Of a DNA stretch of 8,623 bases, positions 1-8,237 are shown piece after piece. The stretch covers positions 1 to 8,623 of the forward strand of contig CAAFRK010000019.1 of assembly GCA_900765235.1 (NCBI GenBank), read 5' to 3'. Source of the DNA: an uncultured Veillonella sp. (GTDB lineage: Bacteria; Bacillota_C; Negativicutes; Veillonellales; Veillonellaceae). Each line of letters opens with the position of its first letter. Position 1 is the first letter of the stretch. The notes beneath the pieces were generated by a model that saw only the letters and a list, made by a program, of their open reading frames with translations, was not told where the DNA came from and did no database searches. A program made the translations under genes and the position numbers.

Positions 1-303
1 CACTTGCCATCTGAGTTGTCTGGTGGTCAACGTCAACGTGTTGCTATTGCTCGTGCACTGGCTAATAATCCTGCTATCATAATGGCCGATGAACCGACAG
101 GTAACCTTGACTCCAAGTCGACTATCGATGTTATGAATATTTTCAGAGGCCTTTACGATGAAGGGCGTACCATCATCCTTGTTACACATGAACCTGAAAT
201 TGCAACCTATGCAAGTCGTAATGTAGTATTGCGTGATGGATTAATTGTAGAGGATTCCCGAAACCTAAATATGACGCCTGTACAGGAGGTGCCACATGTA
301 TAA
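1..303 (+). CDS. MacB-type ABC transporter ATP-binding protein (C-terminal part, 5' truncated by window)
   Basis: This is the last 100 codons of an ABC ATPase that hydrolyses ATP to drive the adjacent permease at the inner membrane. The frame is open from base 1, so the gene starts upstream; the TTG at position 4 is an internal Leu codon, not a start. The fragment carries the ABC signature LSGGQ followed by [10 protein letters not shown], a Walker B/D-loop stretch ([13 protein letters not shown]) and the H-loop histidine in [18 protein letters not shown] is typical of the MacB/LolD/FtsE group. Walker A and the Q-loop must lie outside the window. The stop codon overlaps the permease start by 8 bp, which indicates translational coupling in one operon. 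Family assignment is secure. The substrate (macrolide, peptide, lipoprotein or other) cannot be told. A periplasmic adaptor gene upstream would be expected but is not visible. Confidence 0.93.
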   Translation, partial: HLPSELSGGQRQRVAIARALANNPAIIMADEPTGNLDSKSTIDVMNIFRGLYDEGRTIILVTHEPEIATYASRNVVLRDGLIVEDSRNLNMTPVQEVPHV

Positions 304-1507
304 AGAGAGTTTCTTAATGGCATGGGCATCCCTCATTGCTAATAAAATGCGATCCATTTTAACCATGTTAGGCATTATTATCGGTGTTGCTGCCGTAATT
401 GCCTTAGTATCTATTGGTAATGGTGTAAAGCAAGATATCCAAAATTCTATTTCTAGCTTAGGCTCTAATCTATTGATGGTTATGCCTGGTGCACCACGTA
501 CACCGGGGGTTCGTCCTTCTGCAGGATCTATGAAGTCTTTAAAGGTTTCTGACTATGAAGCTATTTCAAAGTTAGATGGTGTTAAAGCGGCTAGTCCTAT
601 GACAAATGGCTCGTATGTAGTGATTTATCAAAATAAGAACTGGACTACTTCAGTATCTGGTGTTAGCTATAACTATTTAGATGTAAACAATTGGTCTATG
701 AAATCCGGTCGATTCTTGTCTGAAAAGAATGTACAGAATCGTGAACGCGTTGCAGTCGTAGGTAAAACAGTTGTTAAGAATCTATTTGGTGATGAAGATC
801 CAGTAGGTGCTGAAATTCGTGTCAAAAATATTCCATTCCGTATCATTGGTGTTCTTAATAGTAAGGGCAGTGGTGCTATGGGTAATGACCAAGATGATAT
901 GGTAATTATTCCATATACTACAGCTATGGAACGGGTAGAAGGTGTTGATTATCTCCGTATGATCTACGTGGTAGGTAAGGATGAAAGTGGTATCGATCGT
1001 TTACAATCCGATATTGAAAACCTATTGCGTGTACGACATGGTATTAAAGATACAAACCTTGATGATTTCAATATCCAAAACATGAACTCTATCATGGAAA
1101 CTATGGAGGAAACAACAGGTACGTTAACATTATTCTTAGGTGCTGTAGCAGCTATTTCTCTTGTGGTCGGTGGTATTGGCATTATGAATATTATGCTCGT
1201 ATCCGTAACTGAACGGACAAGAGAGATTGGGATACGTAAAGCGCTGGGTGCTACTTATAGTGTTATCGTTACACAGTTCCTTATCGAAGCTGTTGTTATC
1301 AGTTTGATGGGGGGCATAATAGGGATTATACTCGGCATAGGCTCATCTAAGCTGATTGGCATGGCTTCGGGCATGAGTACAGTTATATCTATACCAACGA
1401 TTGTAATGTCCTTTGCCTTCTCTATGGCAATAGGTTTGATCTTTGGTATTTATCCAGCCCGTAAAGCGGCTAAACTTAATCCAATTGATGCATTACATTA
1501 TGAATAA
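296..1507 (+). CDS. MacB-like ABC transporter permease (FtsX-type, 403 aa)
   Basis: This is the complete membrane subunit that pairs with the preceding ATPase. It shows the MacB topology: one N-terminal membrane segment (about residues 20-42), a large extracytoplasmic MacB_PCD domain (about 43-275), then three membrane segments (about 276-301, 327-350 and 365-388). The cytoplasmic loop [14 protein letters not shown] (about 306-319) is the conserved FtsX-family coupling region that contacts the ATPase, and the C-terminal [18 protein letters not shown] is a family hallmark. The start is supported by AGGAGGT at 284-290, five bases before the ATG. E. coli MacB carries ATPase and permease in one chain; here they are separate genes, the common arrangement in many bacteria. 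MacB-type transporters act mechanically on periplasmic substrates together with an adaptor and TolC, which fits a diderm host. The substrate is unknown. Confidence 0.93.
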   Translation: MYKESFLMAWASLIANKMRSILTMLGIIIGVAAVIALVSIGNGVKQDIQNSISSLGSNLLMVMPGAPRTPGVRPSAGSMKSLKVSDYEAISKLDGVKAASPMTNGSYVVIYQNKNWTTSVSGVSYNYLDVNNWSMKSGRFLSEKNVQNRERVAVVGKTVVKNLFGDEDPVGAEIRVKNIPFRIIGVLNSKGSGAMGNDQDDMVIIPYTTAMERVEGVDYLRMIYVVGKDESGIDRLQSDIENLLRVRHGIKDTNLDDFNIQNMNSIMETMEETTGTLTLFLGAVAAISLVVGGIGIMNIMLVSVTERTREIGIRKALGATYSVIVTQFLIEAVVISLMGGIIGIILGIGSSKLIGMASGMSTVISIPTIVMSFAFSMAIGLIFGIYPARKAAKLNPIDALHYE

Positions 1508-1569
1508 TCCTTAGTTGTAGATGCGTTTTTTTAAGAACATACTACATAATTAGATAGAGTTATTCGCAT

Positions 1570-1617
1570 ATGGTGCGTTGCATGATACAATATGTATGAT
1601 GTAACGCACCATTTTTT
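1570..1617 (+). terminator. Intrinsic terminator of the ABC exporter operon
   Basis: The arms 1570-1583 and 1599-1612 pair over 14 positions with a single G-U wobble (1580/1602). After one mismatch (1584/1598) the stem continues for five more pairs (1585-1589 with 1593-1597), leaving a three-base loop. It is followed directly by six T (1612-1617). The stem base is GC-rich (GGTGCG). It lies 62 bases after the permease stop and before the next gene on the same strand, so it should end exporter transcription. Confidence 0.88.
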
Positions 1618-1637
1618 ATATGCTTGTATGTAATCTA

Positions 1638-1646
1638 TGCTATATA
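1638..1646 (+). promoter_or_regulatory. Possible extended -10 promoter for the thioesterase gene
   Basis: TGC followed by TATATA gives an extended -10 element just downstream of the exporter terminator, where a new promoter is expected. No good -35 hexamer lies 16-18 bases upstream, so the call rests on position and the TG extension. Initiation here would be near 1653, leaving a leader of about 80 nt that contains the palindrome at 1690-1707. An alternative is that the true promoter is a weaker element overlapping the palindrome. Confidence 0.28.
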
Positions 1647-1682
1647 CTTATGAAAATTTCATGCAAGCAATTTGTAATAAAC

Positions 1683-1721
1683 CGGGTATGTAGATTACCT
1701 AATCTACGGGTAAGTATATTG
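1683..1721 (+). repeat. Imperfect 15-bp direct repeat overlapping the palindrome
   Basis: CGGGTATGTAGATTA (1683-1697) and CGGGTAAGTATATTG (1707-1721) match at 12 of 15 positions, with starts 24 bp apart. The first six bases, CGGGTA, are identical. The copies bracket and partly include the palindrome at 1690-1707. The second copy ends just before the ribosome binding site of the thioesterase gene. Confidence 0.5.
1690..1707. promoter_or_regulatory. Perfect palindrome (8+2+8), candidate operator or leader hairpin
   Basis: GTAGATTA and TAATCTAC are exact reverse complements separated by CC. The half-sequence TAATCTA also occurs at 1631-1637, right before the candidate -10. The palindrome lies 28 bases before the thioesterase ATG. 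It may be bound by a dimeric repressor, or fold in RNA as a 7-bp stem with a four-base loop. No T-run follows, so it is not a terminator. Confidence 0.45.
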
Positions 1722-1724
1722 AAT

Positions 1725-1729
1725 GGAGA
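1725..1729 (+). promoter_or_regulatory. Ribosome binding site that fixes the thioesterase start
   Basis: GGAGA sits about six bases before the ATG at 1735. The in-frame ATG at 1723 overlaps this motif and has no purine-rich site of its own upstream, so 1735 is preferred. Confidence 0.7.
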
Positions 1730-1734
1730 ACCTT

Positions 1735-2199
1735 ATGGCTACAACATTGTTAGAATATTTCAACGAATTACGAAATCAGAATCCATTTTCTTGGGTAAAA
1801 GATTCTGAAATTACAGCAGTTGAACCAGGTCATGCAGAAATGACCTTACAAACAAATGATACAGAGTATTGTAATTTCCGAGGGGATTTACATGGTGCCG
1901 TTTGTATTGGTTTAGCAGATAGTGTAATGGGGACCGCTTGTTTCACATTGGGCAAATCTGTGAGCACTATTGATCTTAATGGTAACTATGTGAACGCTGT
2001 TAAAGGCGGTACTGTATTGCGCGGTGTAGCTAATGTAGAGCATAGTGGTAAAACAACCATGGTTGCCACAGCTCGTATTTATAATGAATTAGGTGAACTA
2101 GTTCATTTAGCACGTGGTACATTTTTTGTACTAGAAGAGAAGCCATTACCTGAATTACCATGGCGTTTTATTGAAGAAGACAACCCTGATTTGGTATAA
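1735..2199 (+). CDS. PaaI-type hotdog-fold thioesterase, substrate unknown (154 aa)
   Basis: The protein is a small cytoplasmic acyl-CoA thioesterase of the 4HBT/PaaI family, which hydrolyses acyl- or aryl-CoA thioesters. Residues 47-62 contain the family active-site block, N-F-R-G-D-L-H-G-A followed by a helix with LAD. H53-G54 mark the usual HGG turn (here HGA), and D62 is in the position of the catalytic aspartate of PaaI. The central strands (about 75-135, including the GGTVLRGVANV and ARGTFFVLEE stretches) fit a single hotdog domain, and the length is normal for the family. The start at 1735 is chosen by its ribosome binding site; starting at 1723 would add four residues. It lies 36 bp ahead of pheS in the same direction and may share its transcript. 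The fold is confident; I cannot name the CoA substrate. Confidence 0.85.
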   Translation: MATTLLEYFNELRNQNPFSWVKDSEITAVEPGHAEMTLQTNDTEYCNFRGDLHGAVCIGLADSVMGTACFTLGKSVSTIDLNGNYVNAVKGGTVLRGVANVEHSGKTTMVATARIYNELGELVHLARGTFFVLEEKPLPELPWRFIEEDNPDLV

Positions 2200-2200
2200 T
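2171..2200 (+). promoter_or_regulatory. Putative sigma-70-type promoter for pheST inside the end of the thioesterase gene
   Basis: TTGAAG (2171-2176, four of six consensus bases) and a perfect TATAAT (2195-2200) are separated by 18 bases, and TGG directly before the -10 gives an extended -10. The -10 overlaps the thioesterase stop codon. Predicted initiation is near 2207-2208, giving a leader of only about 28 nt before pheS. Confidence 0.55.
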
Positions 2201-2223
2201 ATAGTTTAGACTTTTAAATATAG

Positions 2224-3258
<1,035 letters not shown>

Positions 3259-3267
3259 GAGGAACTC

Positions 3268-5712
3268 ATGAAAGCAAGTTTACAGTGGATGAACGAATAC
3301 GTGCCTGTGGATATGAATCGTCCTGCTCAAGAATTGGCCGATGAATTAACACAAGCTGGTATTCCTGTAGAAGATGTCATTGCTATGGATAATGGCATTA
3401 AGAAAATTTATACTGGTAAAATCGTGGAGATTACAAAACATCCAGATGCAGATAAATTACAAGTATGCCAAGTTGAATGCCTTACAGAAGAAGGTGAACC
3501 TGTTACAAAACAAATCGTAACAGCTGCTACCAATGTTGCAGTAGGCCAAATCGTGCCTGTGGCGTATCATAAATCTCGCTTAGCTGATGGCACAGAGATT
3601 AAAAAAGGTAAATTGCGCGGTGTAGTTTCTGAAGGCATGTTCTGCTCCGTTGCAGAATTTGGCATTTCTAGTGATTTAGTATTGCCTGAAGAAGCTCAAG
3701 GCATTTATATTTTCCCTGAAAATACACCAATTGGTCTTGATGTAAAAGACGTTTTAGGCTTAAATGATACAGTGTATGAATTTGAATTGACTGCTAACCG
3801 AGCAGATTGCTTCTCCATGGTTGGTTTATCCCGTGAATTCGGTATTATGACAAACCAAAAAGCTTTATTCCCTGTTATCATGGTTAACGAAAATGGCGAG
3901 TCTATTGAAGGAAAAGCATCTGTATCCATTGAAGCGGATGATCTTTGTACTCGTTTTACTGCTCGCGTAGTAACTGATGTTAAGGTTGAGCCATCCCCAT
4001 TGTGGATACAAAACCGTTTGCGTAACAGTGGCATTCGTCCTATCAATAACGTAGTAGACGTTACAAACTATGTTATGTTAGAACTTGGTCAACCTATGCA
4101 TGCCTATGATTATGACCATGTAAAAGGTCATCAATTGGTGGCAAGACGCGCTAAAAATGGTGAAGTTCTTGTTACACTTGATGGTTCTGAACGCGAATTG
4201 AATGACTCCATGCTCATCATTGCCGATGCAGAACGTCCAGTAGGTGTAGCTGGTATCATGGGTGGCTTTGATAGTGAAGTGACAAATGAAACGACTACCG
4301 TTTTGTTCGAAGCTGCCGTATTCAATGGTCCATCCATTCGTCGTACAGCTAAAGCTCTTGGCATGCGTTCCGAAGCATCTGGTCGTTTCGAACGTGGTGT
4401 AAATCATAAATACACTGCTTATGCTATCGACAGAGCAGCTCAATTATTACAACAAATCTGTCCTACTTGTAAAGTTGATGTAGGCGTTATCGATGTATAT
4501 AAAAATCCTGTAGAACAACATACTGTTACTTTTACAGCAGAACAAATTAACGATTACTTGGGTACAAACATTGAAAAAGACGAAATGGTTCGTATTTTGA
4601 CTGCCCTTGAGTTCGTTGTAACTGAAGATGGCGATAAATTGTCTGCTCTCGTTCCAACATGGCGTGGCGACGTAACAGTGATGCCTGATATCGCTGAAGA
4701 AGTGGCTCGTATTTACAACTATGATAATATTAAGCCTACAATTCCGGTTGCCGTATTATCCTCTGGTGGCATGACACCTAAGAAAGCTCTTACTAAAGAG
4801 GTAACTCATGCATTGGCTAAATTGGGTATGACTCAAATCATTACATTTAGCTTCATGCATAAAGATGGTCTTACTAACATGATGCTTCCTGAAGGGGATA
4901 GCCGTTATACTGCCATTCCAATCTTGAACCCTATTTCTGAAGAGTTCCCTTATATGCGTACTACATTGGTACCAGCTGTTATTGAAGCAGCTAAACGCAA
5001 TATTGCGCAACAAAATAAGGATCTTTGGTTATTTGAAACAGCCAATGTATATGAACCAAAAGCATTGCCTTTAACAGAAGTACCTCATGAACGCCCTATG
5101 GCTTGCGGTATCTTGATGGGCAAGGCAAACCAAGCTGGTTGGAATCAAGCAGAACGCACTACAGATTTCTATGATGTAAAAGGTATTGTAGATGCGTTGT
5201 TAGCTGAATTAGGTGTTACAAGTTATGAAATTAATCGCGGCACTGAGCCATATTTCCATCCAGGTGTAAGTGCTCAATACGTTGTTGATGGTAAAATGAT
5301 TGCTCAATATGGTGAATTACACCCACAAGTGAGCAAAAACTTTGATTTACCAGGTAAAGTATATATGTTTGAAATCGATTTGGAAGCAGTATTATTCTTA
5401 ACGATTCCAGCATTCCGTTATACATCCTTCAGTAAATTCCCAGGCACTAGCCGTGACCTTGCTATCGTAGCACCTGTGTCCGTATCTAGTGGCGAAATTT
5501 TATCTATCATCAAAGAGCATGGTGGAGAATATTTAGAAAATGCATCTATCTTCGACGTTTACGAAGGTGAACATATCGAAGCAGGTTACCGCAGTCTTGC
5601 ATACAACTTACAATTCCGCTCTATGGAAGGTACGTTGAATGATGAGGATATTGATGGTAATATTCAAGCTATTATCGATGCATTAGCAGAAATTAACTGC
5701 AAATTACGTTAA
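3268..5712 (+). CDS. pheT: Phenylalanine--tRNA ligase beta subunit
   Basis: This is the large subunit of phenylalanyl-tRNA synthetase, needed for tRNA binding and for hydrolytic editing of mischarged Tyr-tRNA-Phe. Domains in order: the N-terminal B1 part; an EMAP/OB-fold tRNA-binding domain (about 43-156, with KHPDADKLQVCQV and GVVSEGMFCS); the B3/B4 editing domain (about 215-400, with RPINNVVDVTNYVMLELGQP and GMRSEASGRFERGV); the B5 domain (about 413-483); a catalytic-like core (about 490-700); and the C-terminal FDX-ACB anticodon-binding domain (about 718-813, starting at RYTSFSKFPGTSRDLAIV). At 814 aa it has the normal length of bacterial long-form PheT, with no frameshift. AGGAGG at 3257-3262 overlaps the pheS stop codon and lies five bases before the ATG, so the two subunits are very likely translated in a coupled way from one mRNA. 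Confidence 0.98.
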   Translation: MKASLQWMNEYVPVDMNRPAQELADELTQAGIPVEDVIAMDNGIKKIYTGKIVEITKHPDADKLQVCQVECLTEEGEPVTKQIVTAATNVAVGQIVPVAYHKSRLADGTEIKKGKLRGVVSEGMFCSVAEFGISSDLVLPEEAQGIYIFPENTPIGLDVKDVLGLNDTVYEFELTANRADCFSMVGLSREFGIMTNQKALFPVIMVNENGESIEGKASVSIEADDLCTRFTARVVTDVKVEPSPLWIQNRLRNSGIRPINNVVDVTNYVMLELGQPMHAYDYDHVKGHQLVARRAKNGEVLVTLDGSERELNDSMLIIADAERPVGVAGIMGGFDSEVTNETTTVLFEAAVFNGPSIRRTAKALGMRSEASGRFERGVNHKYTAYAIDRAAQLLQQICPTCKVDVGVIDVYKNPVEQHTVTFTAEQINDYLGTNIEKDEMVRILTALEFVVTEDGDKLSALVPTWRGDVTVMPDIAEEVARIYNYDNIKPTIPVAVLSSGGMTPKKALTKEVTHALAKLGMTQIITFSFMHKDGLTNMMLPEGDSRYTAIPILNPISEEFPYMRTTLVPAVIEAAKRNIAQQNKDLWLFETANVYEPKALPLTEVPHERPMACGILMGKANQAGWNQAERTTDFYDVKGIVDALLAELGVTSYEINRGTEPYFHPGVSAQYVVDGKMIAQYGELHPQVSKNFDLPGKVYMFEIDLEAVLFLTIPAFRYTSFSKFPGTSRDLAIVAPVSVSSGEILSIIKEHGGEYLENASIFDVYEGEHIEAGYRSLAYNLQFRSMEGTLNDEDIDGNIQAIIDALAEINCKLR

Positions 5713-5729
5713 TTGTAAGCAGTATATTG

Positions 5730-5758
5730 AAAGGGTTTACCGTATGGTAAACCCTTTT
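5730..5758 (+). terminator. Hairpin after pheT, probable but weak terminator
   Basis: AAAGGGTTTACC (5730-5741) pairs perfectly with GGTAAACCCTTT (5746-5757) around the loop GTAT. The stem can extend outward by five further pairs, two of them G-U wobbles, to 5725-5762. Only four T follow the C triplet, and three of these are inside the stem, so little free U-tract remains. It may terminate inefficiently or act as a processing/stabilising stem. Confidence 0.6.
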
Positions 5759-5788
5759 AGTACTATAGTTATACCTTTAGTTAGGTAG

Positions 5789-5794
5789 AAAGGA
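5789..5794 (+). promoter_or_regulatory. Ribosome binding site that fixes the U32 protein start
   Basis: AAAGGA lies six bases before the ATG at 5801. The in-frame TTG at 5795 immediately abuts this site and is too close to use it. Starting at 5801 yields MELLAPAG, the usual N-terminus of U32 proteins. Confidence 0.7.
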
Positions 5795-5800
5795 TTGTCC

Positions 5801-8224
5801 ATGGAATTATTGGCTCCTGCCGGTACGATGGAAAACTTTATAGCTGCCTTAGAATCTGGAGCAGATGCGATTTACCTCGGTGGTAAAGGCTTTAATGCCC
5901 GTGCTCATGCAGCAAACTTTGGCATTGAAGAACTAGCTGAGGCCATTCGATTGGCCCATATTCTAGATGTGTCCGTATATGTAACTGTAAATATTCTCAT
6001 AGGCGATTCTGAATTATCTGCTCTTGAAGAATATTTAAAAGATTTAGAGCGTATTGGTGTGGATGCTATCATCGTGCAAGATTTAGCTGTTGCAAAATTG
6101 GCGCAGCGTGTAGCTCCAAAATTGCACTTGCATGGTAGTACACAAATGACGGCGGCAACGCTAGATGCTGTTCGGTTTTATGAAAGTCTCGGTTTCACCC
6201 GCGTTGTGTTAGCTCGTGAATTGAGCCTTGCAGAAATTGAACATATATGTAAAAATTGTACAGCAGAAATTGAAGTCTTTGTACACGGTGCGTTGTGCGT
6301 ATGTTATTCAGGTCAATGCTTAATGAGTTCTTTCATCGGTGGTCGTAGTGGCAACCGTGGTGCTTGCGCACAACCTTGCCGTTTACCTTATGAATTGTTG
6401 GATTCTTCAGGTACTAGTTTATTGCCAAAACACGAAGCCTATCTATTAAGTCCAAAGGATCTTAACTATAGTGAGCATATGAATGAACTCGTTGCAGCTG
6501 GTGTTACGTCCTTTAAAGTCGAAGGACGTATGAAAAAGGTTTCCTATGTGCGTCAAGTTATTGGAACTTATCGTCATATTTTAGATACAGCTCATATGGA
6601 TGCTTCTGATGCCGATGCATTGGCTTCTGGATTTAATCGTGGGTTCTCTACGGATTATTTAACAGACCATGTAGGAAAATCCATGATGACTGTGGTTGCC
6701 CCAAATAATCAAGGAAAATTGATCGGCAAAGCAGAGGTAAAAAAGGGACAGGTTCATTTGTACCTAACAGAACCGATTGAAAAAGGTTCACTTTTAAAGG
6801 TAATGCAAGCTTCTGGTAGTATTACATACTACCAAATTGATCAGAATTGGTCCTTAGTAAATGAAAAACATTTTGTAGGTAAACCTGATGAAGGCTTTGC
6901 AGCAGGACAAGTATTCTTGGCATCTACGCCAAAATCTCAAAAGCAACGGGGCTTACAAGACTTTAGTGCTAAATTAGAAGTACATGGTTATCTATCTATT
7001 AATACAGACCGAGAACAGCCATGTACAAATCTTACCTTTGTATTAAACGACGGTCGTACTGTGACAGTATCTAATGAGTTTGAACCAGTTTATGCTAATA
7101 ATAAACCGACTAGTTTAGAGAAGGTTACAGACCAAGTGGGTAGATTAGGTAATACATTGTTTACTCTAGCCTCTATGTCTATTCCAGAAGGTCCATATAT
7201 GTGGCCTGCTAGTGTTTTGAATGCATTGCGTCGCGATGCAGTGGAGTCTTTAGAAACTCTGTTAATTACAGATCATGAAACTGCTTGGGCAGAACTTGCG
7301 GTAGAACCTCAAGATATGTCATCCCTAGTAGCTAAGGATACGATTCAGTACACAGAGCCTATGGTGAGTGCTCGCGTTGATGAATTAGATGCTGTGAAAG
7401 CTGCTATTGAAGGTGGTGCTAAGAAGATTCTCTTTGGCGGTGACCGTTTACAACGCAAGCCTTATGAACTCAGCATTTACGAAAAGGTAGCTACCCTTTG
7501 TAAAGACCATAATGTGCTTTGTGTATTTGCTACGCCTCGCGTCGTAAAAGACGATGAAGTTGAGGTGTACATGAATACTCTTAAGGCTATAGTTGAGGCT
7601 CAACCAGATAGCATTTCTATTCATGTGCCACAAGCGTTATTATGGCTTCGTGATTTAGGGTATACAGGTGCTATTGAGGCTGATACAGGTCTTAATATAT
7701 TTAATGGCTCTGCATTACAAGTATGGCAAGACTTTAATATGAGTAGCATAGCGCCATCCTTAGAGTTAACATTGGCACAACTTGTTAACTTGCAAAAATC
7801 TACTAAATTGCCATTAGAGATAATGGTACATGGTTACACGGAAATGATGATTTCTGAATACTGTGCTATCGCAAGCTTTGTGGGCACTGGCAAGAAGGAA
7901 AACTGTCCTATGCCATGTGTAACAGAGGACTATGCATTGAAAGACCGTAAAGGGGAAGTGTTCCCATTGCGTACAGATCCTTATTGCCGCATGCACATCA
8001 TGAATAGTCATGAAATGGACATGCGTGCCTACGTGCCAGAGTTACATCGAAAAGGGCTACATATTTTGCGCATCGATGGGCGACATATGGATCCACATCG
8101 TTTGCGTACTATCGTAGCAGATTATGTATCCATTCAAAATGGAACAAAAGAGGCTCCGCCTAAGAGTGTAGGTAAAGATGATACGCCTATTACAAGGGGC
8201 CACTATTTTAGAGGTATTTTATAA
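5801..8224 (+). CDS. U32-family protein (peptidase U32/RlhA-like, 807 aa)
   Basis: The family was named for collagenase-like peptidases, but characterised E. coli members hydroxylate RNA: TrhP (YegQ) acts on tRNA U34 and RlhA (YdcP) on 23S rRNA C2501. The long form with a middle DUF3656-type region resembles RlhA most, so RNA hydroxylation is a better guess than proteolysis; this is inference. The N-terminal barrel opens with MELLAPAG and ADAIYLGG. The U32 signature (about 158-176, EVFVHGALC...YSGQC) and GNRGACAQPCR give cysteines C166, C173, C189 and C193, likely Fe-S ligands, plus an extra C168. A second, diverged half (about 515-780) has its own set, C688, C702, C706 and C729, in SEYC, NCPMPC and DPYCR. 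The stop is 13 bases before the mutS2 start, so the two genes are probably co-transcribed. No signal peptide is seen, which suggests a cytoplasmic protein. Confidence 0.9.
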   Translation: MELLAPAGTMENFIAALESGADAIYLGGKGFNARAHAANFGIEELAEAIRLAHILDVSVYVTVNILIGDSELSALEEYLKDLERIGVDAIIVQDLAVAKLAQRVAPKLHLHGSTQMTAATLDAVRFYESLGFTRVVLARELSLAEIEHICKNCTAEIEVFVHGALCVCYSGQCLMSSFIGGRSGNRGACAQPCRLPYELLDSSGTSLLPKHEAYLLSPKDLNYSEHMNELVAAGVTSFKVEGRMKKVSYVRQVIGTYRHILDTAHMDASDADALASGFNRGFSTDYLTDHVGKSMMTVVAPNNQGKLIGKAEVKKGQVHLYLTEPIEKGSLLKVMQASGSITYYQIDQNWSLVNEKHFVGKPDEGFAAGQVFLASTPKSQKQRGLQDFSAKLEVHGYLSINTDREQPCTNLTFVLNDGRTVTVSNEFEPVYANNKPTSLEKVTDQVGRLGNTLFTLASMSIPEGPYMWPASVLNALRRDAVESLETLLITDHETAWAELAVEPQDMSSLVAKDTIQYTEPMVSARVDELDAVKAAIEGGAKKILFGGDRLQRKPYELSIYEKVATLCKDHNVLCVFATPRVVKDDEVEVYMNTLKAIVEAQPDSISIHVPQALLWLRDLGYTGAIEADTGLNIFNGSALQVWQDFNMSSIAPSLELTLAQLVNLQKSTKLPLEIMVHGYTEMMISEYCAIASFVGTGKKENCPMPCVTEDYALKDRKGEVFPLRTDPYCRMHIMNSHEMDMRAYVPELHRKGLHILRIDGRHMDPHRLRTIVADYVSIQNGTKEAPPKSVGKDDTPITRGHYFRGIL

Positions 8225-8225
8225 A

Positions 8226-8230
8226 AGAGG
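8226..8230 (+). promoter_or_regulatory. Ribosome binding site supporting the TTG start of mutS2
   Basis: AGAGG lies seven bases before the TTG at 8238 and directly after the U32 stop codon. No ATG or GTG start occurs near it in this frame; the first in-frame ATG (codon 30) would remove the conserved N-terminus. Confidence 0.6.
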
Positions 8231-8237
8231 TAGTACA

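Noticed and set aside
964..1182. Minus-strand open frame opposite the permease gene
   Set aside because: It lies entirely inside a well-supported permease gene and shows no family features.
1526..1532. Seven-T run shortly after the permease stop, as a terminator
   Set aside because: No stable hairpin precedes it. The real terminator is at 1570-1617.
1723..1734. ATG at 1723 as the thioesterase start
   Set aside because: It overlaps the GGAGA motif that serves the ATG at 1735 and has no purine-rich site of its own.
1508..1734. T-box or other riboswitch controlling the downstream genes
   Set aside because: The space after the terminator is only about 117 nt. No T-box consensus or multi-stem architecture is visible, only the single short palindrome.
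1620..1808. 62-codon + strand open frame across the intergenic region and thioesterase start
   Set aside because: It begins in the terminator tail, has no ribosome binding site, shows no recognisable protein features and overlaps the better-supported thioesterase gene in another frame.
3705..4443. Several minus-strand open frames opposite pheT
   Set aside because: They are shadows of a highly conserved coding sequence, with low-complexity or non-protein-like translations and no ribosome binding sites.
5795..5800. TTG at 5795 as the U32 protein start
   Set aside because: It abuts the AAAGGA ribosome binding site. The ATG at 5801 has proper spacing and gives the conserved MELLAPAG N-terminus.
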